Part shown: one piece after another, positions 33,180-44,159 of the stretch
Position numbering within the stretch: position 1 is the first letter of the stretch
How the letters are laid out: each line of letters starts with the position of its first letter
Assembly: GCA_036873755.1 (NCBI GenBank)
Contig: JAVTVY010033802.1
Coordinates: 62,001-126,000, forward strand
Origin: Hanleya hanleyi
Lineage: Eukaryota; Mollusca; Polyplacophora; Lepidopleurida; Hanleyidae
DNA length: 64,000 bases
Direction: 5' to 3'
Made by a program: the position numbers and the translations under genes
Notes under the pieces: generated by a model
The model's database searches: none
The model's input: the letters and a program-made list of their open reading frames with translations, nothing else
Told to the model about the DNA's origin: nothing

Positions 33180-34690
33180 TTACAATCAGTCTTTGACTGA
33201 ATGATTAAGAACCAAAGTTTCTAATGTTTGTAACCTCTATAATATTTGATAGAATAATATTCGAACAATTTACAGATATGTTGCGTAAAAACACTCCAGG
33301 TGGAAATAATTTTGTGTGAAGAAGAGTACTTTTACACATCTATGGTGAGCGATGATCGTAAACAATTCCATGGTTGCTTGTAATTGCGTCGGGAACTATA
33401 AAAGGTTGGACAGTCATAGGGATAATATATCTTTATCATGTCGTGTAAGGAGACTTCCGTAAAATTGTAGAGATGATATTTTCCGGATCACGTTAAATGT
33501 TGGTTGAAACACAATATATTTTAGATGGTGCGACTATAAACATTCCATCCCAAAGTTCCAAGGTACGTTTTACTAGATGAGACTTTCCGGACATTGTTCC
33601 ACCACTGCTCAATACAGTTGTCGTTGAAGGAAATGTGTTGGGCGGATATATTCTCAAGACATGTTGTATATTCAGCATTTGATCTACATTGAACACATGA
33701 ATGTATGATATTTTGCATTTATATTTGTACTTACACACACATGCACATAGTCATACATGTTAATAATAAGGACAAGTTTATCACGTTACAATTTTTATTG
33801 TCCCTTTTCAAATTCTCTCGTTAGGTTAAGAGTTAATACACGTTCCATTGAGAGTTTACGAAGTTTGAAAACTTGAATCAAAGTAGCGTTGTTAAAAATT
33901 GTGTAAATATAAATCATGTTTTATCTTATAATCAGTGAGGAAGGTCATCTATAGGAAAAATAAACCATTATCTCTGCATACAGAGGAATGGTTTGATTGT
34001 AAATTATTTATCATTACAGAAAAACATATTCGCTCCTTCCCATACGTACATGGTGTCTATCGAAAACATGGCGTATTCGTAATTCTCAAATCATATAGCT
34101 ACCCATAGTTTGCCAGATTAATTTATTAGATCCGTGTTTATGGTAGGTATGAGTGGTGTACAGTACCTCTTGTAGAGTTAGTTATTGTTAAAGTCCGAAT
34201 TCATGGCACAAATCAGTTCAACGAACTTCATCGATAAATCCCCGCTTCTGATATAATCATGTTTCTGAATCTGTGTATTTCAAACAGCGTTGCATACTCC
34301 CAGTAGACTACACAACTCACAGTTTCAGGTAGTGAATCCTAAAAATAACATTCAAAAGAATACTATCCTCCTTTTTCAAATTCCAATAATGATTGTTAAA
34401 GATGTCCAGTATATCCATTCACAATTTTGTTCAATGTAGTCTGATTTCCAGTGTCCCCCCACAGCTGATTAAAGATATCTAATACGCTCAATTACGCGGG
34501 GATAAATTGAGAGAGGTATGAATTTGTATCATCGTATATCGATGTAATCGGTCGATACGGTACGCTCACTCCTGTACATCAACTCCTATTTACGATATTG
34601 GGAAATGACGGAAGTTATATGGATTTCTCTGAAAGTTCCCGGATCTTGCTTCAGCGGAGACAAATTAAACGATATGGAATATGATTTTGG
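33180..34690. other. No recognisable gene
   Basis: AT-rich with only short ORFs; no domain or repeat recognised. Confidence 0.4.
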
Positions 34691-34818
34691 AGTAGGTGGT
34701 CCCATACAGAGCTTATTCGTCCACTGCTGATAGTCGCCATATTGACTTGTTTGAAGTAGGTTGTCCCATACAGAGCTTACTCGTCCACTGCGGATAGTCG
34801 CCATACTGACTTTTCTCA
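34691..34818. repeat. 64-bp tandem duplication (2 units)
   Basis: Two units containing AGTAGGTGGTCCCATACAGA and CGTCCACTGCTGATAGTCGC lie head to tail (34691-34754 and 34755-34818) with about 90% identity. Confidence 0.8.
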
Positions 34819-35081
34819 GAAATGAATACTACGCGTTTGTCTCTCCCAATGCATTGAACTGTCACAGAATTAATCCAAATCTAACCGTTATGTTCATAAC
34901 TTTGAGGTAAATCACTTTTAGTACAATTTTATTGTACTAAACTATTGAAATATGTTTATAAGGAACACATCCAATTATTGAAATATATTCCACTTAACCG
35001 ATTCTTTCTTGGTATGTTTCCTCTTGAGAGGCTTAATCTTTGCTGGAACCTTTTTAACCGAAGATTTCACTTAATGCTGTC

Positions 35082-35924
35082 TTGATCATGGTCATATTGA
35101 TATATGTTTCAATATTTGTTCATTTTTCTGGACCCGACCATGGCTGGGACAACTTTAGTATCCAGATCATATACGTCGTCTATCCATCTACCAAGGATTC
35201 CCCCTTTGGATTTGAAAGAAAAATCCGAGAGCGGGAACTATTCTGGATGCTAGAGCTTGGGTCAGTGTTTCCGTATGGTTTAAATGATAATGTAAGTGGG
35301 TTCGGCAATGTTAAAAACCGCCGTTCAAATATATCCAATGTTACCCAGCTATTTAAACCCCATGAACGGAGACATCACAGCCATGGTTGGAGCAAGTTTA
35401 ATAGTGCGATGATTCACGATCATATCACTTTAAATTACTTAGTGGGTTTAACTAACACACCCAATAGTACACATAGCTTACGTACAGTTCTGTATGCCTT
35501 ACCTCTGAGAGCTTTAAATCATATAGCCAGAGATATACAACAGTCTGCATCTTCAGGAAATATAATACCACCCAAAATCACTAAAATATGTCAAGATATA
35601 GCGTATTTTCGGTTGTATCGTCCAGTGAACCTAATCGAAACATCCCAAGACCGGCTTTTCTTGAAACTCAACTACTTGGAGAAAGGACTGGACATTATTA
35701 ATTTACCTCGAATCCTGAATGATCCAGAGGTACGCAACACTGTACCAAACTATTTGAAGTTCACAGAACCTCCTTGCATTTCATATACTAAATCTATAGC
35801 CACCAAAATATTCAATTACTCTAATGCTGTCAAGGAGTTTGACTGGAACTTATACACGTCGGGGGCTATAGTTGTGATTGTGATTCGTCGAACTTTATCT
35901 ATACACCATGCAAACATGTTGTGA
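35082..35924 (+). pseudogene. Endonuclease remnant and linker of the Penelope-like element
   Basis: The 280-codon open frame starts within the endonuclease. HFSGPDHGWDNFSIQIIYVV and RKIRERELFWMLELGSVFPY correspond to the C-terminal half of a GIY-YIG nuclease, where the glutamate of the RERELFW helix would help bind metal; PYGLNDNVSG follows as in related proteins. The GIY and YIG core strands are missing upstream. The linker includes SNVTQLFKPHERRHHSHG and SQDRLFLKLNYLEKGLDIIN. Near 35865 a frame change converts what would be a CDCDSSNF...HVVTGDL segment into the apparent C-terminus, so the ATG and stop of this ORF are both secondary. Confidence 0.7.
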
Positions 35925-37563
35925 CTGGTGATCTTGATGTGGTGAGTGATAAGGACCTAAGATTACTCCTGATGAAGGGACCTAAATATAGAGAGCCGAG
36001 AAATATAAATCTGAAGGCCGACCAGAAGATAGTCCTGCCTGCTTTGGAACAGTAGGTTATTGATTGGTCTAAGCGAGAAAAAGTTGAACCTACAGTACTC
36101 GCTGATTGGCTGGACCTCACCAAGAGCAAGGTCGTTGAAACAATCCGCCATATTGACAGAAGTACCCTTCCCCAAGCAAAACAAGTACTGAGAAGCCCCA
36201 ATTCGCAAGAAGTTCTAGCAAATCTTCAGAGTAAAGTCGTCATAGTCCCAGCAGACAAAGCTCCAAATAATATAATATTCATATGTAAATATTACTATTA
36301 CCAGATGCTGGTTGAAGAATTGAGTGTAAACATATCGTCATCAAATACGTCTACTTACTCTCAAACTGCATTTACTCTGGAAGATTTAATTAACAATCAC
36401 AAAACGTTTCTCAAGGAAAGAGGTATTTGTATTCCAATCGAACATAATGATATACCAAAAGTACACTGGGCCCTCAAAATGCATAAATCACCATACAAAG
36501 CTAGATTCATGGCTGGTTCTAGAAGCTGCACCACCAAGCTTCTTTCAACCCTGTTGACGAGGCCTTTCAGGGGGTAAAAACATTTTCGGAAAGGTATTGC
36601 GCCACTATTTCTAAAAACTCTGGCGTTGGATGTATGTGGATATTGAAAAAACTCATAATGTCTTACGGAAGAACTTGATGCTAAAGGTCACATACCGTAT
36701 AGACATGTATCCACATGGGATTTCTCGACTCTCTATACTACAATCCCTCATCAGGACCTTATTGACCGTCTAAGTTCATTAATAGTATATGTGTTCAAGA
36801 AAACTGATCGTAGATATATTAATGTCGGATGCCATAAAGCATTCTTTAGCTCTACTACATACAGGAGATATCATTCATGGGATGTTTCTTTGTTTATAGA
36901 GTTGCTTGAATTTCTCATTAATAATATCTATGTGAAATTTGGCAACACAATATATCAGCAGCATATAGGTATTCCAATGGGTACTAATTGTGCACCCCTG
37001 TTGGCTGACCTGTATCTGTTCTCTTATGAATATGACTATATGCAGGCGCTTTCAAAAACCGATCCATTCAAAGCCCGTTCCTTCTCATTCACCAAACGCT
37101 ATATAGACGATCTTCTCGCTGTGGATAATCGCTATATAAATGACGCAGTGAAGGATATATATCCACCTTCACTGGATTTGAAGGAAACTACAGATAACCC
37201 TACAGGCACATCATATTTAGACCTATATCTCTATAAAAATGAAGCGGGCCTTCTCTCTCGTCGACTGTATGACAAAGGAGATGATTACAATTTCGACATC
37301 GTAAACTATCCCTTTCTGGACAGTAATATTCCAGTGGGACCTGCATATGGCGTATACATATCACGCCTAGTAGCATTTGCTCGATCCTGTGTTAAATGTG
37401 ACGATTTTAGTCAACGTCACAAAACGTTGTTGCAGAAACTTATAAAACAGGGCTACACCACCAAGCACCTCCACTCAAAGTTTCTCAAATTTGGCGATAC
37501 ATATCGCATGCTGATAGCAAAATACGAGCGTAACGTGCAAGATCTATGGCGTTACGTTTCGTA
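35865..37563 (+). pseudogene. Penelope-like reverse transcriptase
   Basis: Segments in order: HVVTGDLDVVSDKDLRLLL; KVVIVPADKAPNNIIFI; VHWALKMHKSPYKARFMAGS; DFSTLYTTIPHQDLIDRL (first catalytic aspartate); GIPMGTNCAPLLADLYLFSY (36968-37027); and the active-site box YIDDLL at 37100-37117. The thumb follows with FLDSNIPVGPAYGVYISRLV and ends VQDLWRYVS. The enzyme would copy the element's RNA at a nicked target. Between 36577 and 36790 the frame changes, and an early stop lies in the N-terminal part, so no complete protein can be made. The block from 36791 to 37564 is open for 257 codons, suggesting relatively recent insertion. Confidence 0.85.
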
Positions 37564-37973
37564 ACTTGTGTCTAATTTCGCTTAACCCGGGGCTAGGGGC
37601 CGTATGAACCCATGTACTTCAAGATCCTCATGGTACTCATGGTACTCATATGAACAGTCACAATCAAAGCGTCACTGAGATACATCATTCTTTAGATGAC
37701 GACTTTACAACGAATATTATGGATTACGAATACTGATCAGCGATACGGATTTGATATTTTTGGAACATCATGATGTCTTGCCGGCATCATTGAAAACTGT
37801 TGACCGCTTCTCTCTTGCAGGAAACAAGTCTATGTTTATGTATACTATGATTGTCTTTTTGAATTTGGTGCTAATACTGTTATATGGAATAGGGAATAGG
37901 TCTTTGGATTATGGACGCGGATATTCTCTAATGGACGACGGCTGAATTATGAATGACGGACCAGACGCTTGTA
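37564..37973 (+). mobile_element. Conserved 3' tail of the Penelope-like element
   Basis: The tail is shared by five copies in the window. Conserved blocks are TTGTGTCTAATTTCGCTTAA, CCCGGGGCTAGGGGCCGTAT, CAGTCACAATCAAAGCGT, GGAACATCATGATGTCTTGC, TGTTGACCGCTTCTCTCTTG and GGACGCGGATATTCTCTAAT, ending GACGCTTGTA. A short ORF within it (37751-37945) encodes a hydrophobic stretch followed by SLDYGRGYSLMDDG. The strong conservation at the 3' end is expected if it is the recognition site for the element's reverse transcriptase. Confidence 0.8.
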
Positions 37974-37979
37974 ATTAAT

Positions 37980-38160
37980 CGGTTTCCTCTTCGACTGTGC
38001 AGACTTTGAAGACTTCTTCTTGGACTTCCTTCTCCCGTGAGCTTTACAATTACTCCTGCTCTATTCATTTCGTGATATATATCCGCGTCCAACTTTTCGC
38101 CAGTCATGTCGAAGTAACATTGCTCCCACAGGTTTGGATCCTCGATGTACGTCTGTCATG
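37980..38160 (-). pseudogene. Coding-like fragment, unknown family
   Basis: On the minus strand one frame reads YIEDPNLWEQCYFDMTGEKL and DADIYHEMNRAGVIVKL before changing to a basic tail (GRRKSKKKSSKSAQSKRK). The composition is protein-like. It lies just beyond the 3' end of the Penelope-like insertion and on the same strand as the integrase remnant at 39.5-40.5 kb, so it may belong to the same decayed element. Confidence 0.35.
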
Positions 38161-38394
38161 ATATAATGTTTAACGTTACATGTCGACATGATGCCTTGAG
38201 ATGGTCTATATGGACATTCCATGATTTAGCATTTTCATTTGTGATAGAATCAATCCAGCGGTTCTATGATAGATAGCCAAACTAAAACTCAAAAGACCTG
38301 TCAGTAGATGACTTCTCTCATGGTTGACTGTAAGATTGTATAATGGTATAGATAATATCACCTGACAGAAATTTCCAATTCCACTACTAGGAAA

Positions 38395-38790
38395 TATCAC
38401 CTGACCAGACATGTATAATGTCTTGTCCTATATGTACTTTGACTCTCCTCTATTAGGCTCGAAATGGATGACGTTGTAGATGGAGGGTAACAGTCATAAC
38501 ATTCGGTAGAAATAATTTTGTATAGCCCACTGTTTCCTATCCAGTCGATGTATAGGGTCCATGCTATAACACATGTCAATCTATTCCATTCTTTCGGTTG
38601 ACGAGGATTCCATATAATTCTCAGAATGTCTCCCGTCTTATCCCACTCTATCTTGTACATCGCCGCTTTTCCCATTGGATTAAGTTGTGGGTGATTCCTC
38701 TTATCGTAGCTTTATTATTGACCAGATGCGTAGATCGACTCTTTATCAGTCCGCTTTCTACCTTTGTTGTGAAGAAATCCATTGTTTGCC
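38395..38790 (-). pseudogene. Coding-like fragment, unknown family
   Basis: The minus strand begins MDFFTTKVESGLIKSRSTHL, then changes frame near 38675 to MGKAAMYKIEWDKTGDILRI, WNPRQPKEWNRLTCVIAW and YIDWIGNSGLYKI. The pieces look like one decayed gene of at least 120 codons. I do not recognise the family. It lies downstream of the integrase remnant on the same strand, compatible with a multigene mobile element. Confidence 0.4.
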
Positions 38791-39099
38791 GTTCTTTCCA
38801 AGTCAAGTTTTTTCGTTAATGTTATGATTTGACTGAATGATTGGCAGTGAAATGTGTGAATACCGACGCCTGGATAACCGACCAACCTCTAAATTACAAC
38901 ACATATAAGGGAAGGAGTGGGAAGAGGTGCCGACATACTGACAGAGCCACATGACTTCACAGTATAGTCTTCCGGTTAATCTATTCTAAAGCACATACCA
39001 AGAATCTAACGATTCGTGATATGTGTTGTATCTCAGGTACGCTTTTATTGTACCTGTTCATGTGGCAACTTGAATGATATGACCACACGGCCCCTAGCA

Positions 39100-39225
39100 C
39101 CGGCATAAGCGTTATTAGATACAAATCTAGAGAGCTATGATGGAAATGCTCTGACAACTCATATATTGTTAATTGGTGAGCTGTTTCGCTGTGACAACTC
39201 GTACACTGGGGATTGGTGAGCTAAA
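39100..39225. repeat. Two-unit imperfect repeat
   Basis: TGACAACTCATATATTGTTA plus ATTGGTGAGCTG is followed by TGACAACTCGTACACTGGGG plus ATTGGTGAGCT, a tandem pair of about 42 bp. Confidence 0.55.
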
Positions 39226-39912
39226 TACCGACATTATTCATGGTCCCAATTCTAAGTACTTTGAACCTTGATAAACCAGAATCCTGTCAAGTCCGACACC
39301 ATAATCTGGTCCCAAGCACTGTCTGTATAGAAAGGCTTCTCTGTATGTCTTTCACTTGATCATAAGTGATAGGTTTTCTCACGTCGTTTCCGTCTTAAAT
39401 TTTTTCTAAACTTATTAATAATCATCTGCAGATTTTGTAACGACCTGTAGTTTCCTTTCATATAATGTTCCTTTGAAGTCTTCACCATATCATGTCGGTA
39501 ACATTATAAACAACTGGTTGTCTCGGTACGCGATGAGTGACCTTGGGTATCTCTTCCGTCCAATTTGGTAAATATCATTTTACGAATCGTGTAACTTTAC
39601 TCATTCGCACTTGATAATCGAATTTGAGCTTCTATTTATGCGTCCTGTGTGTAGTAACCGTCCCGTACAAATTCAATCAAACTTGTTTTCATTGTTAGCG
39701 TTCACTTCATGGGGAGTCGTTTTGATTGTATCCCTTCGATATAGCCGAGGTAGAACGATTAACTATTGGCGCTTATTTTAGCGGTAAACTATTTTCAGAG
39801 TTCGACTAAACCTTTCCACAACGGATGCTTTCGTCTGATTGAAGGTTTGATAAAAGGCCTATACCGTTTGATTTTTTTGTTGAGAAATTCAGTGCCTTCG
39901 TCGGTTTTTAGA

Positions 39913-40192
39913 TATAATGGTTTACCTCCTGCTCTGAAAATAGAGATAATATTTTCAGCTGATTTAGTTTTTACAGTCCACGCGTATTTGGAGAATACGT
40001 CGAAAGATGTTGAATTTTTTTGTTATATCGACTAAGTCGGCTTGCCAAACATAGTCTATTCTCCAAGATATGACTCTGTTGCGAGGAAAATTACTTCCAG
40101 CACACTTATTAAAGAGTAAAAGTATCTTGCATTTACAGTCATTCACGTATTTGTTTGTATGATATATATCCTCTTTTGGACTCTTAGAGTGG
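39913..40192 (-). repeat. 280-bp tandem duplication within integrase, unit 1
   Basis: The unit runs from TATAATGGTTTACCTCCTGC to just before the next TATAATGG at 40193. It covers the integrase segment from the N-terminal zinc-proximal part through the first catalytic aspartate, to KSAENI. Confidence 0.85.
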
Positions 40193-40480
40193 TATAATGG
40201 TGTACGTCCTGCTCTGAAAATAGAGAGAATATTTTCAGCTGATTTAGTTTTTGCAGTCCACGCATATTGGAGAATACGTCGATACATGTTAAAATTTGTT
40301 CTTATATCGACTAAGTCGGCTTGCCAAACATAGTCTATTCTCCAAGATATGACTCTGTTGCGAGGAAAATTACTCCGAGCACACATATTAAAGCGTAGAA
40401 GTATCTTGCATTTACAGTCATTCACGTATTTGTTTGTATGATATATAGCCTCTTCTGGACTCCTAGAGTGATATAATACC
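40193..40480 (-). repeat. 280-bp tandem duplication within integrase, unit 2
   Basis: Second unit starting TATAATGGTGTACGTCCTGC. Both units lack the same short stretch that normally lies between the first aspartate strand and KYAW, so the small deletion predates the duplication. This duplication produces the long minus-strand ORF at 39964-40629 with two copies of RIDYVWQADLVD. Confidence 0.85.
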
Positions 40481-40629
40481 AACGTGTGCCACTTCACCGG
40501 TAGGATTAAAACATAAATCTGCAAATACTCGTTCACCTCAACGGAAATGTGTTCCTCTGCATAGACTATCGATGCACGCCCAGACAAAAATAACCCTTTC
40601 ACGGTCATAAGGGTTCTATATGAAAGCAA

Positions 40630-41190
40630 AACGGATTCTTTAGTGCGCTGATGGTATATAACGCGTTTTGTTTCACTATAGATACATGTGAAGCTCTAAA
40701 CCGATTCTTCATATAGGCGGTAAAGGCCTACTTCAGCAGAAAAGAAGTATTTCAAATTAAAATTTTAACTCAAATTCAAATCCAGACGTAGGTCAAGGGA
40801 AAATAACTCTGAAAGCAGGTCAAATGGTACTGAAATTTCAGAACAGGGCGCAAAAAGGGCGATATATCCGATCAGTGGTTAGTCAGATGTTTTCTGTCCT
40901 TTCTATATGAACATTTTTATTTCAAAATGCCCGAAATCAAAGGAAGTTGTTCAGGGAAGATGACTCCGTAAATAACCCCTTTTCTCATCAATCTATATGA
41001 ACATGTCAGGACAGGTCTAGTATTCATGGTATTCATGGAATAATCTCTCGCGCAGAATGTAAACATCCAAGACTGGCGGCGGTCACGACGTCCGTCCGTC
41101 GATTTCGAACATGTAAGATGGTCGTCAAGACGTTCGTCGATCCTCGGTACGGGTCAATTGAGATTTCCATACATCAGCATGGCGTCGGAC
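40630..41190. other. No recognisable gene
   Basis: Unassigned sequence; no domain or repeat noticed. Confidence 0.4.
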
Positions 41191-41194
41191 GCAC

Positions 41195-41560
41195 CATTCT
41201 AGTATCTGGTACCCGACACTATCCCCAGCAGTATGTCCAGCATAATGGCAAGTGGGGAACCCGCTTTTCTCTACATTTCAAATACCGAGAACAGGAGGGA
41301 CTAGTGACATCGGTATTTCACCGTGGGCCCAGCTTTATTTGTATCCCGGCAGTATCTCTTTAGTTAAAAAAATGCCCATAGATTTTGGGGGAGGATCGTG
41401 GGTTGTATTAATTTTTTTTTTTTTTGCTTTTTTTATGTTCCACGTGACTAGTGGAAATGCATGCCAACATCTTTATCGTGGAATAGTAAAATGCAAAATT
41501 AAAATATTTATAACCTGTATCACCCTATATACTTTCGGGGCATGAAACTTATATTAGTGT
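41195..41560 (+). repeat. Diverged direct repeat, copy 1
   Basis: CTGGTACCCGACACTATCCC, AGCAGTATGTCCAGCATAAT and GGCAAGTGGGGAACCC, followed by a ACCGAGAACAGGAGGG segment and AAAATGCAAAATTAAAATAT, are matched in the same order at 41670-41960. Confidence 0.65.
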
Positions 41561-41669
41561 CAAATCTTGTCTTGACGTGTTAAGATTTTAGATGACATAA
41601 TTAACGAGCTCTGGATTTTCGAAAACTGGCAATCTCTGAGATGCTGACGTCGGTGAAAAAAAGGTCAGT

Positions 41670-41960
41670 GAAGGAATATCTGGTCCCCGACACTATCTCC
41701 AGCAGTATGACCAGCATATTGGCAAGTGGGGACCCCCTTCCCCTTTTTCTCTACATTTCCTAAACATGAGCATTTTGTAAAAAAAAGACATAAGTGAATT
41801 GAATTATACCGAGAACGGGAAGGTTTAGAGACAGATATTTCACTAAAGCAAAATGTAAAATCAAAATATTTAGACCCTATATCGCGCGGAATCCTTTCGG
41901 GATATGAAACGTATACTATTGGAGGATCTGGTCCTGACGTGGCAAGAATGTAGACGAAGT
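41670..41960 (+). repeat. Diverged direct repeat, copy 2
   Basis: CTGGTCCCCGACACTATCTC, AGCAGTATGACCAGCATATT, GGCAAGTGGGGACCCC and ACCGAGAACGGGAAGG correspond to the copy at 41195-41560, with differing spacer lengths. Family unknown. Confidence 0.65.
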
Positions 41961-42387
41961 ATTTGCTGAGATCCGAATTTACAAAAAAACTGACAAGTTC
42001 GAAGATCGTCAACATTTTTGCGGTTTACGCCATGATAACCGACGCTGAGTTTGAAGTTTTAGGAAATTTGAATTTGGAATCTTTAGAAATATTTTGGCAC
42101 TGATAACTTATTTAACGTGAAACTGAGATATTTCGGCTTACCTAGATCTATAAGTTATTACTTTTTCTAGTATATTTTCTCTCAGATGGCTTGTCAATCT
42201 TGGGGATAGCGAAGGGAGAATACACATGTTCTCGCTTCGCGCTTTTCCGTGCTGGTGTCATCATCGGTGGAAGATTATCCACTCACCCTCCCGTTTTGAA
42301 GCGTTCTTGTCAAAATGTATTTAATCAAGTTCAGTATATACAGGCTTCAAAATTTAACCTAGCAACACGCTTCGTTCTTAACGATCG

Positions 42388-42393
42388 GCGGGC
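42388..42393. repeat. Candidate target-site duplication of the large inverted-repeat element
   Basis: GCGGGC precedes AGTAGTATAGAAACGGC at the outer end of the left arm and is found again at 46231-46236, immediately outside the right arm. Confidence 0.55.
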
Positions 42394-43009
42394 AGTAGTA
42401 TAGAAACGGCATTTAAAGTCTCATTTTGCCGTGGGAGGTAACTATTGGTTCCCGTGGAGCTTCCGCCAGGGGCCGCCACTAGCTCAAGGTGACGTGGCGG
42501 TGATTACGAGCTTGGTAGGATTCTAGATTAACCTGGGAAGGATGGATAGTTCAATTTGGACCAATCAGCGACAGTGAACACCTGGTCTGATGCCTACGTG
42601 TCTGTTTGAATGAGCTCACGTGCCGAACACCTGGCTCCTCGAAGGAAAAATGTAACAATGTTGCACCACGATCGCTACAATGTTGCGGCATCGTGCCAAA
42701 CCGTGAACACCTGGTCTGATGCCTACGTGTCTGCGTAAGTGAGCTCACGTGCCGAACACCTGGCTCCCCGAAGGACAAATTACGAGCTTGGTGGGATTCT
42801 AGATTAACCTGGGAAGGATGGGCAGTTTCACAAAGTGAAGCGCTCCTCCAGGACCATATGGAATGCATGTACTGACTTGAATCTGGTTTTTTTTCCATCA
42901 TGCGGCGGTCACGTGATCAGGAATGCATGTACTGACTTGTATGCCGTCCATTCATTTGAGTCGGGGACTTGGGGTCCCTACGGAAGGATTTTGCAAGTCA
43001 TGGGTGGGT

Positions 43010-43620
43010 GTATGTAAAATGAGGATTTGTCTCGAAAATATAAAAAGCGGAACACGGACTTTACCCCTACAATAGAGGAAAACCCCTATCAATCACATCC
43101 CAAAGGGCTAATATCGGTCCCCTGGCTTATCGGGACCTGCTCAGAGAGGTAGGGTGGGGAGTGGGTGCATGTAAATTTAGGATTTGACCCGAAAATATAA
43201 AAAGCGGCACACGGATTTTACCCCTACAATAAGGTAAAACGCCTATCAGCCCTATCCCAAAGAGCTAACATCGGTCACTGGCTTATCTTGGCCTGTTGAG
43301 AGAGGTAGGGTGGGGGAGTGGGTGTATGTAAATTTAGGATTTATTCCGGAAATATAAAAAGCGGAACACGGACTTTACCCCTACAATAGGGGAAAACTCC
43401 TATCAACCTTGTCCAAAAGGGCTAATATCGGTCCCTGGCTTATCGGGGCCTGCTGAGAGAGGTAGGGTGGGGGAGTGGGTGCATGTAAATTGAGAATTTG
43501 TCCCGAAAATATAAAAAGCGGAACACGGACTTTATCCATAAAATAGTGGGAAACTCCTATCAACCACGTCTAGTGGGGCTTATAGGGACCTGCTCAGAGA
43601 GGTAGGGTGGGGATTAGGAG
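43010..43620. repeat. ~155-bp tandem subrepeats in the left arm (4 units)
   Basis: Units carry AAATATAAAAAGCGGAACAC, GGACTTTACCCCTACAATAG, AGAGAGGTAGGGTGGGGGAG and GGGTGCATGTAAATTTAGGA. The AAATATAAAAAGCGG landmarks fall near 43037, 43193, 43358 and 43509. Two inverted units occur in the right arm (45420-45770) and two more near 46940-47270. Confidence 0.85.
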
Positions 43621-43639
43621 TAGTATAGAGAGCAACAGT

Positions 43640-43785
43640 TTTGGGACCCCGAGCTCCGAGTTCCCGCCTGCCTCATCCCCGAGCTCCGAGCTCCCGAATA
43701 CTCCATCCCCGAGCTCCGAGCTTCCGTCGTTACGCCTTAACGCCCGTCGTTACGCCGTAACGCCCTAGCAGAACACCTTGACGCC
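43640..43785. repeat. GAGCTCCGAGCTC and CGTTACGCC subterminal repeats
   Basis: Three copies of CCCCGAGCTCCGAGCTYCCG are followed by repeats of GTCGTTACGCCTTAACGCCC. The inverted counterparts are at 45260-45405. Repeated short motifs in this subterminal position are typical of transposase-binding sites, though that role is inference here. Confidence 0.7.
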
Positions 43786-43963
43786 ATGATATACACAGAT
43801 GAAAGAAAAACAACAACGTCAAGGATGAGAGATGAGAGAACAACAACAACAACATGTTTTTTTCATATGGTTTATTCTCCCCTCCAGTACATCATACCCA
43901 CGCTGGGGGAGCCGCGTTGGGTATGTTTACAATTCAAGAAGACTCTTGACAAGGTAGGGTGGT

Positions 43964-43994
43964 GTATCCTATAGCCGTACGGGCTATAGGATAC
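43964..43994. other. 13-bp-stem hairpin at the arm/core boundary
   Basis: GTATCCTATAGCC and GGCTATAGGATAC pair perfectly around the loop GTACG. It marks the inner edge of the left arm. Confidence 0.85.
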
Positions 43995-44032
43995 AGGGTG
44001 CACCACGAATGTGTGTGTGCGCCTGCGTACGA

Positions 44033-44110
44033 TGACGTCACTTCCGAGCAGCGCAGGGTCAAATGTCACTTCCGGTCACGTGGTCAAACGTCACTTCCGG
44101 TCACGTGACC
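44033..44110 (+). promoter_or_regulatory. Promoter-like cluster: CRE, E-box and ETS-type motifs
   Basis: A perfect CRE palindrome TGACGTCA (44033-44040) is followed by two E-box sites CACGTG (44077-44082 and within TCACGTGA at 44101-44108). Three CACTTCCG/CTTCCGG ETS-like motifs lie in repeats of GTCACTTCCGGTCACGTG. The cluster sits about 330 bases upstream of a TATA box. Motif identity is visible; transcription-factor use is inference. Confidence 0.5.
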
Positions 44111-44159
44111 GAAAGTGCACTCAGAGTTCAAAGGTTAATCGGCCTCCAAAACCCCTTTA

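Larger units (their letters stand above)
35082..37973 (+). mobile_element. Penelope-like retroelement with N-terminal endonuclease (Naiad-like), 5'-truncated
   Basis: This is the longest copy of the family in the window. It holds an endonuclease remnant, then a long linker, then the reverse transcriptase, then a ~410-bp 3' tail ending GACGCTTGTA. Classical Penelope elements carry a GIY-YIG endonuclease after the reverse transcriptase; here it lies before it, the permuted order described for Naiad-type elements common in invertebrates. The 5' end falls inside the endonuclease, so the copy is truncated. It has at least two frame changes and a stop (in the EQ*VIDW region near 36056) and is inactive. 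Tail-only relatives lie at 9.4, 24.4, 27.9 and 61.0 kb. Confidence 0.8.
39540..40480 (-). pseudogene. DDE integrase remnant (F54H12.3-like; Maverick/Polinton-type or related)
   Basis: The minus strand encodes pieces of a retroviral-type integrase core: NFPRNRVISWRIDYVWQADL with VD (first catalytic aspartate), KSAENILSIFRAG, LKTDEGTEFLN (second aspartate), ASVVERFSRTLK (glutamate), a TTPHEVNANN stretch, and YLPNWTEEIPKV of the C-terminal domain. These motifs, in this order, define the integrase type annotated as transposon-derived F54H12.3 and found in Maverick/Polinton and related elements. Stops, frame changes and a 280-bp internal tandem duplication show that it is dead. If Maverick-derived, it would be an old copy of a virus-like element; neighbouring capsid, polymerase or protease genes were not recognised. 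Confidence 0.65.

Noticed and set aside
39766..40035. Plus-strand ORF of 89 codons
   Set aside because: It is a shadow of the minus-strand integrase remnant, whose motifs are clearly recognisable.
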